Positions 19,836-32,800 of a stretch of DNA of 64,000 nucleotides are shown one piece after another. The first letter of the stretch is position 1, and the number at the start of each line of letters is the position of its first letter. Position numbers and translations under genes: made by a program. Origin of the DNA: Nymphaea colorata (lineage: Eukaryota > Streptophyta > Magnoliopsida > Nymphaeales > Nymphaeaceae); the NCBI RefSeq assembly GCF_008831285.2, contig NC_045142.1, forward strand, positions 5,213,501-5,277,500. Reading direction: 5' to 3'. Under the pieces are notes generated by a model. The model did not search any database. It saw nothing but the letters and a program-made list of their open reading frames with translations, and was not told the origin of the DNA.

Positions 19836-20700
19836 ACATCAACTACTGAAAATTAAAAGAAAATACATATTATTAATTTAACCCTAAGGATTGTTCTCAT
19901 ATGTGCACTTCACCTCCGCGTGTAGATGACTGAAAATGAGACTGCCGTTTCTTATCAGCGAGGATAAAAGTAGCCACGCCACCATGATAGTCACCATGGA
20001 AAAGAGCCGAGAACACCATCTCCGCTGTTCCCCCGCTGCCAATAGTTGGCTATAGAGTTTTAACGTCAGAGAAAAAAATAAACTTGAGCACCTGCAGAAT
20101 GAGGAGCCGTGCTACGAGGAATGGAGGCACTCCTGTACACCTTCATTCTTCATATATGACAACAGTAAACTGGCAAGTTTTTTTGGGTTTCAAAATCCAT
20201 TGGTATGGTTGTAAAAAGACGAAGACAAGAACAAAGAGATTGCGTGCTACTTTTTCTACTTTACGAAATCAAAATTGACACCGACACGGCGTCTTCGGTG
20301 CAATGAGACGTTCGATCGTGCTTGATCGAGTGGCCCATATTAAACACTGGGTCAAATGGGTGGGAGACACACAAAGCCTCTTTTTTTTTTGGATGCCATT
20401 ATTCCCAGTCCTCTCTCTCCCCTCTACTACACCTAAGTGTCTCCACTCTACTGTGGTCGGGCGCCCCCATAAAAGCCAGATTCAGGCCATTTTGATGCTC
20501 GAAACCTGAGCCCGGGCCTCCACCCAACCCAATTATAATAACAAAAAGTATTTTTTTAATATATTTTTTTAATATAATATATATTTTAATAAAATATATT
20601 TTTTATCAGGCCGAATCGAGCACTATCATGCTGATCAGGACCTGTTTTGCCGGGCCCGGCCAGTTTCAATAAATATAATTTTTTTAATATAAAATATGTA
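19836..20700. repeat. Foldback arm plus composite repeat, copy 2
   Basis: Begins with words of the foldback MITE (ACATCAACTACTGA) and continues into the block shared with 11600-12120 and then 19310-19800. No coding capacity was recognised. Confidence 0.45.
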
Positions 20701-21397
<697 letters not shown>

Positions 21398-21444
21398 TTA
21401 CATCAACTATTGATAATCCAGATAACCATGGAAAAGAGTTGTGA

Positions 21445-21701
21445 CCACCATTTCTGCTATTCCCCTGCTGCATGTTGATCTCCTTCCATGCCCCTCGTGG
21501 CCTCCATTACCTCCCGTTTGCAGAATCTCTGCTAAGAACATGGCCAAACTGGTTGACTATTGTTCTTCTGTGTACTTGATCATCAAATAATCAAAATATA
21601 TGCATTATCATAACATTATACAAAACAGTGTTGACTATCTCATGATAATGAACAATCAACTACGTCCAGCCGGCATCCTCCTCATTCTCTGATACGTTAT
21701 T
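21445..21701 (+). repeat. Direct repeat, copy 1 (partner 22226-22491)
   Basis: A block of about 250 bp, shared words including GCAGAATCTCTGCTAAGAAC, CTGGTTGACTATTG and ATAATGAACAATCAACTA, is repeated directly about 780 bp downstream. The two copies are separated by a foldback-family fragment. One half is relatively GC-rich and could derive from an exon, but the frames are not consistently open in both copies. Confidence 0.7.
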
Positions 21702-22225
21702 AGGTGCAGCATCTTTCTCACTGATTAATCGTGTCAATAATTTTTTTGTTAATCACCTCATATTCTTTTCATGTTTCAGGCATCGTTCCACTTTTGCACA
21801 GCAGCCATTTTCATCTGCCTACTCTCTCGCCTCCTTTCCCCAACCTCCCCTGCACCCATACCAACATGCACCTCACCGGCACCCTAAGTGCTACAATAGG
21901 AAGTTGCATCACAAGTATAATTTGTATGACGTCATGCTCGGTATTTGGATGACCGCAAATGACACGCTCCTTTGTTCCGGATGCAAGGCCCATAGTAGCT
22001 ACTCCATCATGGTAGAAGATGCTGATGTTTAGGGGCAGAGCTAGGGAGGCCAGCATGGGCCTTAAACCCACCTTAATTTTTTTTTTTAAAAAAAAAAAAT
22101 TTTACATATACATTTTAGAAAATTTTACTTGTCCTATAAAAAAAATTTGAAAAATAATATTTGAGTCCATGTCAAAATTTAGAAGTTTAAATTCAGTCTC
22201 CTTTATGAAAAATTTCTTTGTAACC

Positions 22226-22491
22226 ACTATCCCTGCTGTTCCTCTGCTGCATGATGATCTCCCTCTGTGTCTGTCGCGGCCTCCATCGCCTCCCTTTGCA
22301 GAATCTCTGCTAAGAACATGCAAAAACTGGTTGACTATTGTCTTTCTGTGGACTTGATAACCAAACAATCAAAATATATGCATTATGGTGACATTATACA
22401 AAACAGTATTGACAATCTCAGGATAATGAACAATCAACTACATCCAACGGGCATCCTCCTCATTCTATGGTACGTTATTAGTGGAGCATAA
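22226..22491 (+). repeat. Direct repeat, copy 2 (partner 21445-21701)
   Basis: Second copy of the block at 21445-21701, with scattered substitutions. Both copies end near TACGTTATTAG and GGCATCCTCCTCATTCT. Confidence 0.7.
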
Positions 22492-22939
22492 ACGAATCCA
22501 AGTTATCCACAACATGATAAGGGCTAACGTTAGAGGACTTTGCTGCATTGTGTTCACTCAGCGACTGGAGATGTAAATGGTTTGATTCGGAAAATCTAAA
22601 TACGATTCACTAGAAATCAAATTTGGTGAGTTTTTTGTACTGCCAAAAGAACCAAATATTTCAAAAAGACATGGCAAATGTTTATACCATAATGCACAAT
22701 TATGAGGGCATGCGCCCCTCTGTTCGTGCGCATGTTCCTGATGTTAGGAAGGTTGCAGCTTATTATATTGTTAGTCATTTACGCGAAATGGCGATTGCAT
22801 AACCGTCCCTGAGGCGTCAGAATTGTCAGGTTTTGTACTGCCAGGCGCAAAATCGTAATTAGTTGAAAGAAGTGGGGCGTTATCGGTCATTTTCTGCACA
22901 AGTCAGGGACATGTGATAGAATTAAGTATTTTCCCTCAG
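22492..22939. other. Gene-free segment upstream of an exon-like fragment
   Basis: No gene seen. It ends in TTTTCCCTCAG (22929-22939), a good splice-acceptor match directly before the exon-like frame that starts at 22940. Confidence 0.4.
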
Positions 22940-23339
22940 GAAGCTTTGGTCATTTCCAATTCGGTTCGGGGCGACAAGAAGGTCCAGTTCCGCCGAAAAG
23001 TGGAGACGGCAAATCCCCACGTAGGGGTGAACAACGAGCCCAGTAACTCGAACTCGGCTCGTTAAAGCTCGGCTCGAATGCAAGTTCAAGCCAGCTTTTC
23101 TACTCAATGAGCCAAGTTCGAGTTGATCGTTCGGCTAGTTCATTTTATCGAGCCGAGCTCGAGTTCGTTTAACGAACCTCGCTTAACCCAACTCCGCTCG
23201 ATAACTGGGATATTTATGTGTTTCGTCATTGATTCATCTACATTTTTTCATCTTTTTCTCTCTCATGCTCGACCTCGAGGCTCTGCCTCTGCCGCTGCCC
23301 TGAGTACACCCTCTCTCTATCTACCGTGTTCTTCTAGTT

Positions 23340-23515
23340 CTGCTTCCTCCTCCTCTTCTCCCACCCACAGACAGTCGTTACTTCTTCTTCCTCCTCCTCT
23401 TCTCCCACCCACGGACGGTCGTTACTTCTTCTTCCTCCTCCTCTTCTCCCACCCACAGACGGTAGAGACGGTTGCAACTTCTTTTTCCTCCTCCTCTTCT
23501 CCCACCCAAAGATGG
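23340..23515 (+). repeat. Minisatellite inside the TIR element
   Basis: A CT-rich unit of about 50 bp containing CTTCTTCCTCCTCCTCTTCT followed by CCCACCCACAGACGGTCG is repeated three to four times with small changes. It produces the serine- and proline-rich 185-aa frame (23123-23680), which is low-complexity and not a credible gene. Confidence 0.8.
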
Positions 23516-23999
23516 TCGCCTGAGTCAAACATCTTCTTCCCATCCCAAACCCTAACCCCTACTCCTAGCCATCATTGCAGGCCCTCCACCGTCCCCTCCA
23601 CCGTCCGAACCATCCCTCTGGCCACCATTGCCAACCTCAGCCCCGTCCTCCTTCGATTAGCACCGACATCCGGCGATTGATGGAACGGTTGATGGCAACC
23701 AACAATGGTACTCCTCTCTCTCTCTCTCTCTCAATCAGTGAAAACATTGTTTCTGAAACCCTCTCTCCCTCAAGTGGGAGATGGGTCCTTTAGTGCTCTC
23801 TCTCTCTCATATTCTCTCAAACCCTCGCCCGACCAAAGGTCTGCTCTCTCAATTGCTAGAGCAAGTGTTTTGGAAATTGAAACCGATTTTAGGTTTTGAG
23901 GCTTTCAATCGTTCTTTTTATTCTTTTAAATTTTTATAACTTATGATTGTTCTTCTCCTTTGCAGAACTACCTTCTGCTACTAGCCTCTTCTTCCCCCT

Positions 24000-24280
24000 T
24001 CCACATTATCATCTACTACTGTCGTCTTCTTCCCCCTTTTATTCTGCTACTGGCCTCTTCTTCCCCCTTCCACAGTAGCATCTACTACTACCGTCTTCTT
24101 CCCCCTTTCACTTCCACAGCAGAAGCATCTGGAACTACTGCCGTCTTCTTCCCCCTTTCACTTCCACAGCAGAAGCATCTGGAACTACTTCCGTCTTCTT
24201 CCTCCTTCACAGCATAATCCTTCCACTTTCACAGCAGAAGCATCTGGAACTACTGCCGTTCTCCCTTCCACAGTAGAAGT
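24000..24280 (+). repeat. Second minisatellite inside the TIR element
   Basis: A unit of about 50 bp built on GTCTTCTTCCCCCTTTCACT and CCACAGCAGAAGCATCTGGA recurs four to five times, partly with a shorter variant at the left. Confidence 0.8.
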
Positions 24281-24613
24281 ATCTGGAACAAGCAAATAAT
24301 CGAGTTAAACGAGTTGATCGAGTCAATATCGAGCTCGAACACAATCAATCGAGTCAAGCTCGAGCTACCATTGTAAAGCTCGACTCGAGTTCGAGCCGAG
24401 CTCGAGCTGGCTGAGCTCGGGCTCAACTCGGCTCGTGTTCAGCCCAATCCCCACGCTTCCCAGGTGGTGGTCTCCGCCGGAGTCGTGCACTTTCAGTACG
24501 ACCACGACGCCTCTGGGCCCACCTAGATCCAGGGGAGGCTACTGACATGGCGCGTGGGGCCCGGCCCGGAGGACGTGAAAAAGAAAGAGGTGCAAAGGAA
24601 GGTGGACGAAAAT

Positions 24614-26862
24614 ATCCCCCTTCAAGCAGCCATATGTGGACATTGAGCTTGGTGTGAAGGGTGTCGTGTATGGTTCAGACAACGGTCCTCTTGAAAATTT
24701 CATCACGCGTAATATTGGCGAACTTCTCATGCAAGTACCGCATAATTTAGCCTCACACAATAAATTTCTTTTTATTTTCCCAGTCTTTCTTTTTACAACA
24801 AAAGTTTATTCAACAGAAAACAAAGCATTGTTCAAAGCCGATGTCCAATAGATGAGATGATTTGGATCTTTAGCTTCAAGTCTGATCCACGTCGTTCTTT
24901 CCTGAATACAACAAGTATAAGGTGAGAACCGTGATGTTTCCCCAACACCACCACCAATAAGATAATAAAACAATGTCACATAAATGGAAAATTTGCAAAC
25001 CTACATATATATTTGTGGCATGAGAGAGCATCAAAATTTGTTTCACAAAATACAATGCGTGTATTCTCAATCAAACCAATTAATCGATAAATTATATTAT
25101 GTTCATAAATCATAATCATTTTCAATAAAAAATATGAAAAAAGATAAATATATTTTTCCATTCAGACTTAATTCATTTAGAGATGAGCATTAGAAAAGAG
25201 TTCATGATTTAACTCAGTTTGAACTTTAAATACGAGTTTAAAAACTATGCCAATTAGAATAGTTAATTTTTCTGGAGTGTTGTTAAGATGTCAGGAAACA
25301 AAGATTCAATTTTCACTGAAAAATCATTTAATAATAATTTTTAAATTTTCGTTTATTAAACAAGGGTTGAATTGGACAAAAAAACCATTATAATTGAATA
25401 TTTATTTGAAATTCAATATAAAATCAAATACAATTTGTATCCTTTGAAAACTTTTTTCTAACAACGTAAATCTATTAAGAAGAAATGCTGAAAAGCTCAA
25501 CTACATTTGAGTAATGATGATTTATTAAAAATTCAACGACCCAACACCATCCCAAAAAATTGTAGAATTCACAAGTATGGAGTTTTATCTCTATTGCAAT
25601 GAATTAATAACCAGAAATCCAATAGCAAAGTTTTTTAAGGAGAACAAGCACGAAGACGTTATATTTCAATCTCAATAGTTCTAATTAATTTTTGACGTGT
25701 GAATTTGGAGAAATTAATCTTTGATCACAGTCTGTCAGAAAACAGAATACACTTGGATTTGAAAATAAGGCCAATTTCAAGGAATTTTTACCAATAAACT
25801 ATAAATCCATTTTCCACGAAATTAATGTGGCAGTTTGGTATAAACATAGTGTATGCATCTCTTGAAGTTACTTTTAAACAGAATAAAGACTCTAAGCAAT
25901 ACATTCAGCTTGGTCACTCTTCAGTATCAATATAAAAATGAAAGAAAATTGAGGAATTGTCCACACCAGCCTATTGTGGCTCCACCACTGCTTGCTCCTT
26001 CTTATTGAGGAGCGGTGATAACTGTGGGAATAAAACCATGGTTGTCTGCCTAACAGCCATTACCTACGACCAGTATTCATACCCCTTTAGGTCTAAGTTG
26101 CAATAGTTTCTTGTATACTTTTCACTTTCATTCTAAAAGGCATGCATCAATCACTTCTTCGCATAATAGCAGAAGTTCTAGAATACGTTGCTGTAGCTGA
26201 CTAGGCGCTGATTGTGCAGGAAGCATGAGGTAGTGATGCAGTTACGAGGAGCTTCACTACCCAACCTTGAAAAGTTACACCAAACAATGAAAAATTGATG
26301 GAGAAAATATAATAAGCATTGAACTAATGGTGAATCAAGCACCATAACAATGATTGGACAGGGAAAGTGGAATTAGCAAAAGGTTAGGGTTTTCTAAGTC
26401 TCAAATGTCTTACTCTTCTACGATAAACAACTATTACAAACAAAAGAATAATGAGTGCTGAAATTTTAACAGTATCTGAATTGATTTAGACACAAATGTT
26501 GTTTCGGATCAGTCCATGATCTACAAATACAGATCTAGATAATGTGGATTTTGTCTGTGTTTGGAGCCACGCTCGGCCATAGAGCATGGCTAACAGATTA
26601 CTTCTAAAGCATAACATAAGTTATTACTTCCAGGCCGTTAGCAATAGCAGGATGAATTAGACAAGGGGTATAAAAGAATTGATGCTCAGAAAAGATTTTT
26701 GGTAACAACAAGCATTATTTGTGGAGCTAAATGATAGCTTTCTATTGGCAATCAATTCAAATAGAGCATCTTAAGGCATATTTAGGAATGAAAAGCCTTA
26801 CCTGCATTAATCTCCATCACAACATCAGGTGATGGCTTGAGATGTTGGATTTGAAGGCATGC
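24614..26862. other. 3' flank of gene A, kinase exons absent
   Basis: Collinear with the 3' flank of gene B (about 39800-42965). From about 25975 to 26801 it also matches intron 5 of the gene C segment (about 57460-58628), but it lacks any counterpart of the kinase exons found there. No P-loop, HRD or DFG coding sequence is present on either strand. A plus-strand frame at 24636-24851 (M-D-I-E-L-G-V-K-G-V-V-Y) is conserved in B (39793-40005) with several replacements. It may be an unrelated decayed exon. Confidence 0.6.
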
Positions 26863-29800
26863 TTAGATGACACAACCAACTAGCAATAGAAATAGGATAA
26901 CTGACCAAAATGATACTCCAATGATGATCGGCTTCATATTTCTTCCACCATTTGGTGGCGGCGGAATTGGGTCATCTTTGATCTTGTTTCCTGTTATACT
27001 GAATCACAAAGGCAATTAAAGATACTCAAACCATGCTATGAATGAAATAATATAACCCAATTTCAGTTATAGTATTTTTAGTTTTTCTATTCTCAGAGAG
27101 ATCTGAATGGTCAGAGAGAGTTGAATGATGATGCTGGGCTGGCTTCTGCAAAACAAAAAAGAAAAATGCCCCACTTACTTTAGTTGTATCTTTTTATTGC
27201 CTTTCAAAGATGTCGGTAAAGGTCCAGTGAAATTATTGTATGCCAGGTTCCTGCAATTGGTCAATGAAAATCTTGTCATAATAATGTCCAATTGGATATT
27301 AAACTCCAGTTGTACATTCACACTATATGACCGCACTCAGATGAGGAAAGTAGATTGAGCATGCTACAAATTCAGCATAACTGACTGACTTACAAAGATA
27401 GCGTAACCCACAGAGATTTCTAAAACTATGACAGCAATCTCACCTAATGAAACCTGAGACAAAACTCATTTTACTCACCTCAAGCTTGAGGATCAAGTGA
27501 CAACTTCTCATTTAGTCGTAAGTTTAAATTGGCAGGCTTAAGATTATAGAAATATGAAGCCAACAAGCAAATTTATTTGTGAAAATGCAACGTAAATTAG
27601 TTAACAGCTCGTATAACAATGGGCGTTGTAGTGCAAATCATACAAAAAAACACATACATTCATGACCCCAGCTTCTCTTTAGCATCTCCCTCAACTATGA
27701 TGCATATTAATAGACACTTAATTAATTCGTACTTGACTTGCTAGTCCTATTGAACACGTTGTGGTCGGCTCATTAGCTTATTGTTTTGTGTGGAAATGAG
27801 AGTGTTACAAGCCAAACCCGGTTGATGCATGAGCTACAAATGTCCATTCGTTGGTCTACTTGTAACTCTATAGAAATTATGGCCTCAGTCCCTTTGAAGG
27901 CTGTAAACCTCCCTTCATCCTGAGCTGTGCGGATGACATATGCTGCAAGAGTTCTATGCCTCACTTCCTTTGAAGCTTACTCTTGGTCTTGCAACCATTA
28001 AACTCTCAAGAGTTCTTTCAGCTTGCCCATCGATATGCTTTTATTGCAAAAGTTGAGGCAGAGAGAGAGAGAGAGAAAACACATTGCGAGAAAGAAGCTA
28101 CTCACCCAGGCCAACGATTGCTGAACTACTTGAGATAAAGCATCCAGTACAAATTGTTTTAAGTAGCTTTACTTTAAGATGGAATTTTGTTCCTAAAAAC
28201 TGTACTCAATAAGGTTTGTGCTTAATTAAAACACTAGGACTTCTCTAAGGTGTTGCAACCGCGAATAGGGACGAAGCAGCTTCTAATCATGAGAACAACC
28301 ACAGTGGGAGACAGTGTTTCATATGGGCTCCAGACACTACTTTGGGGGCCATTTCATTGGTCATGGTCCAAATTTGGGAGGTTCAACTGTGGAGAGTTGG
28401 GGTTGGGGGAGCTTCAACTAAACGATAAGAAAGAAAGCAGGATAGCTTTGAACAAGCAATCAAGAATCGAAGCCTTAATAAAAACTCTATAGGCTTGAAT
28501 TGAAGAAAGTAAACTTTAAGTTTCACGTCATGAGCTGGCTTTCAGAATTTATTGAAGCTTTTTCATGTGACTAAACTCACAACTCTTTCAAGGAAGGAAA
28601 TGTCCCCAAGAAGTTTGGAATTTGTCCATTCAAGCTGTTGTTACTCAAGTCACTGCAAAATCAGAGTTGAGGTTCAGTGAAACTCTACATACTTATGCAA
28701 GTGGAAAATAAACCAAGCATGACCATGTTTTTCTCACATTATCTCAAGTGAAGTCAGGCTGCTGAAGTCCAGAAGGGTGCCTTCCAAGCCCGATCCACTA
28801 AGATGCCTAAAAAAGCAAAGGAAAATGGAAAGAATATTAAGAAACTTCTTTACGTCAAAATATTAATCATGCATATGGGTTAGAAAAAAAAGATTTGTAT
28901 CATTGCATCAAAATTATTGGCCAATATACTTCATCCAAGTTTCAACTCGGGGGAGGAATGCAGGTAACAATTAAGGGACTCAGATCCACGGTTATGTACC
29001 GCATGCTACTTACAGTTCAGTAACACGTGGTGGATCATCAGCATTGCAACTGAGCCAATCCCAGGTGAACCCTACGGGAAGGCATGGATCGCCTGCCCAC
29101 AGTTGAAGTTGTTGATATTGTTCCTGTAACATCACCAATGCGTTCACTGCAAACCATTGTAAAAAAAAAAGAGCATTGTGCTCAATCTTCTAATGAAACG
29201 AAATGGTAGAAGGATCTTCAGTTAGCATTTTCACCAAAATTTTCAGAAACTTGGAGAAGTGGTTAATCTTTTTCAATTTCCTTAGAAAAAAAATGTGTAA
29301 TAAGAAAAAACATTACTTTTTCTTGCTTTTAACAAGAGGCATAAGTCGGTCAAAGCAATAAAATGAACGTACTTTGTATTTTTTTCCCCAAAAAGCAGCC
29401 ACTCAAATAAGGGCCTATATTATCATACTTGTCATTTTAACCCCATCTAGAATGCTAACTAAAACTTTTAAAAAAATGTGAGACACTCCACTTGTATCAC
29501 AGTTACAAAACAAATGATTCATCTTAAATTAAGATGGTTTAACCTAGCACCTCTTTTTTATAGGCCAGCAAGGGTGAAAAGGTGTCAGAAAAACCACATA
29601 AAGCCTGTACTCTAAAATACATATAAAGATCAGAATTATTGTGTGTTTGTTGATTATTATATAGGGACTGAATTATGAGTTGTCTAACTAATTTAATGAC
29701 TACCTACAAAATGTTACGTATTTTGTATAAATTGGAATATGACACCTTGTGAACGATAATTAAATAGATCAAACAACTGATATATGAAATAACAAGGCAC

Positions 29801-32800
29801 TTTTATATTTATATAAGTTTAGTAAATATAACTTATATGAACTAGTTGCAAATTGTCTAATCAACTTGATTGATGATTTATAAAATGACATGCGTTTATT
29901 TAATACGAGAGAAGAAAGAGAGAGACCATCATGTGCGTTGGTTCCATTAGCGAGTCCTCGCTGGACCTTGAAAACTTCCATTGCGTTGAGGATTGGAGGA
30001 AGGGATGCATTAGCTGTGTTGACCAAGGAAATGTTCGATCCAGCAGTCAAGTAATAACCGTGACTGTAGAGCTCAGTCACAAACGACCCATAATCAGGGA
30101 CTATAGGATCACTTTTATTTCCGTTGCCATTAACAAGGAAAATGAAGGACCTGCTATTCTTTCGAGAAGCCGCCCGTAACACTTCCATGAAATAGAAAAT
30201 GAAGTAATAGGTAGCATCCTCCGAAAATATTCCTGAAGTTGGCACTGTCAGATTCCTTGCCTTACTCGAAGCTGGGGTTATGGCGTGGACCAAAGCCTTC
30301 CCCGGAATATCCGTGAAGTTTTGGATGAAGCTCATGTTATCTCTCGCCACAGTAACCACGCCCTCGATCTTACCACTTGGATGCCACCAACGATCATAAG
30401 GGTCATCCGGGTAGCTGCAGCCAATGCAAGAACTAAAAGTTAAAGTACTATTTTTTCAACTACTTTTTGTCCCACGTACTCTTTGACCCGTATATCTACT
30501 TTCTTTTCATTTCACAACCATCTTTTCTACCTTAAAATCGGTCAATCTCATTGAAGAAAATGAATTGAAAATAAGGATGTTCAGACTTAGAGAGTTGTGG
30601 TTGTAGTGTCCATAGTGCCAAATTTCCCCCTGTTGGTTAATGGGAGTGAGGGCCATTTGGTTTAAGAGATCACCTCCTTCCTCCAGAGGGAAAGAGAGTT
30701 GGTGCGTCCAACAGATGTGCACTAAAAAATAAAAAGACAAGGGGGAAGTTGGGGTGTTTTTGGATAATTTTCAAAAAGAAAAGTCTTTTTTTGACTTTAA
30801 CTTTTTCACTACCCTTTTCTATCCTCATAGCGGTTTTCCTCTATTTAGTGACCGGGGTATTCTGGTCATTATAACCAGCTTAGCTTTCTTCATACTTTTT
30901 TTTTTAATTGTGATGAGGATGCTTACGATAAGTTAGCATCATCAAACTGTGTAGTCTATTTTCTAAGCAAAGGATGTTCTAATTATGTTTGTTAATGACC
31001 CAAGATAAACCTCTCTCGTATCTAAAGACAATATATCATCGAAGAGTTTGAAGGAGGCGCAGGAATGGTGACACATTCCGAAAAATGCTTTATAATTGAT
31101 TAATATAAATCCGAATCAGCTCGGAAAGGTAAGCATATTGGACAAATATATATCTTTCAAGTATCCGGGGCTGCCTTTGCTGGTAAATGATCTGATCGAT
31201 GAATTTGCGTTCTAGGTGATTTCCAGAAATACATTTTTTCTATATTATTTGTGTGTTTGTGTGTACAGCAATATTAATTCAACTTCCACCATGAATAATA
31301 GCATCTATTTCTCTCCTTCACTTGCAGGCTTGATTTGTGGTAAGCATTTAAAGAATAAACAAGTAGACTTAAAAGTAGATGAAGTTATAATTGGTAGAAG
31401 TCAAAACCAATAATATATACATGAATATACATGTGTGTGTAGTTTGATGTCATGGCGGGGTGGGGCTTTGGTTTTCATGAAATTAACAAGAAGTTGACCA
31501 GGAAAACCAATGACAGATCGCTTTGGTAAGCCTAACACGTAAAGTAACTGGTGCCAGACTTGGTGTTTAATGCTGCAGATAGTTTAAAGTCTTACTAAAT
31601 TTTACTTTTTCATGCAGTTATCTCTAGCAAGATCGTAAGATCAAATGAAAACTTAAACAACCATTCAGGATGTGCATGCCGCTCAAACCCACTTCTATAG
31701 TTTTAGTTTGACGCGATTTTGAGTGGCTTGTATAAAGAAACAAAGCACAATATTAGCGGATAGACAATATTATAACCTGCCATTTCTACCATAAAAAGAA
31801 TTCTGATTTTATATCCGATACAAGGCTGCTGGGAGATAGCGCTCCCGACTTTTATTACGAATTATTAAAGCACATTTTATAACACAGACTGTATGAAAGG
31901 ATGAATATTATTAAACCTATACTGCATAATATGAAAGATAAAACAGAATTTTGTGCTAAGTACAACATTAGTAAAGAGCACTTAAATTTGTCCGTTCAAA
32001 AACGGGTTTGAGAATTGAATCTGTGGCTGTCAATTCAATAACCAGCTGATTCGGCTATTTAACCGAATTGGGAATAATTAAAATAAATGAATGAAAAAAC
32101 AACTGACATTATTGAAAAACAGTAAAATGCTCAAATCATTAGAAAAATTGTTCAAAAACAGAACACTACACTCTATGGTCGGCTACCAATTATCGAATCA
32201 GTCCAACTGATGGGATTCAAATCGACCCATTCATGCTGACTATTTCTCAACTTCAAAGCCATAAAATACTCCAAAGCCTTAATTACTACGGATGGAAAAT
32301 TAAAAAATACGATTTTTTGAATTTTTAAGACGGAGTTCCTGCAAATTGCCTCCAACCCGACCTCCTCACGGTTTACGTGTCTTTTGTTCTTACCTCACCC
32401 AGGCCTTCGCTCCGAAGGCTATCCTGCTCCTTCGCAGAAGAACGTCTTCTTGGTCGTCCGTTTCGTACATGCTCGGCTCAAATTCCCTGATTTCAAGAGT
32501 GGAGATGAAAGGAATCTGGTCGGGCGATGTCCAAGCAACACAGACGCTGATCTTGTCTCCCTTGGGTCCATATATTACTTCCCAATAATAGGCGTCGGTA
32601 GAAGAAGTGTGCAGAGTCACCCAAGTGTTGCCATCGAATTGAAGATTGAAGGAAGGTGGCGATGACTTGCCGTCGTAGTTGCCATAGAAGAAGGATGCCC
32701 GAACCATGTGTTTCTTGCCCGTGGCTACCCCTGCTATCACATAGCAGCTTTTCTTCTGGGAGGGAAAGTAGCGGAGGCTGTTGAGCTCTTGGGAATATAT

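Larger units (their letters stand above)
23022..24446. mobile_element. TIR DNA transposon with target duplication (MULE- or hAT-like)
   Basis: Starts TAGGGGTGAACAACGAGCC. The right end read inward is TGGGCTGAACACGAGCC, giving imperfect terminal inverted repeats. ATCCCCACG (9 bp; 10 bp with the adjacent A) directly flanks both ends (23013-23021 and 24447-24455). The subterminal regions (23040-23200 and 24300-24440) are dense in GAGCTCGAG / CGAGCCGAG words in inverted orientation. The interior carries serine/proline-type tandem repeats and no transposase, so the element is non-autonomous. A 9-10 bp duplication suits the Mutator superfamily, whereas the TAGGGGTG end resembles hAT (8 bp); I cannot decide. 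Confidence 0.8.
22940..24613 (+). pseudogene. Exon-like coding fragment split by a TIR element
   Basis: If the insertion at 23022-24446 and one copy of its target duplication are ignored, a plus-strand frame continues from 22940 (after an acceptor-like TTTTCCCTCAG) across the junction to about 24610. It reads E-A-L-V-I-S-N-S-V-R-G-D-K-K on the left and V-V-V-S-A-G-V-V-H-F-Q-Y-D-H-D on the right, with one in-frame TAG shortly after. The joined stretch is markedly GC-rich for this window and uses ordinary codons, as expected of a former exon. I do not recognise the protein. A short stretch at its 3' end (GGTGCAAAGGAAGGTGG) recurs at 39659-39675 left of gene B. Interpretation as a dead exon is inference. 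Confidence 0.4.

Noticed and set aside
23123-23680. 185-codon serine/proline-rich plus-strand frame
   Set aside because: Arises from CT-rich minisatellite units inside a transposon; no conserved domain, no splice context.
24614-26801. Hidden kinase exons behind the stop codon in gene A
   Set aside because: No P-loop, HRD, DFG or APE-like coding sequence on either strand here or in the equivalent part of unit B.
26863-26865. Stop codon in gene A as a sequencing error
   Set aside because: The same TAA is present in gene B, with different flanking substitutions.
29931-30179. Plus-strand frames over exon 3 of genes A and B
   Set aside because: Shadows of the minus-strand malectin-like exon (also 45738-46076).
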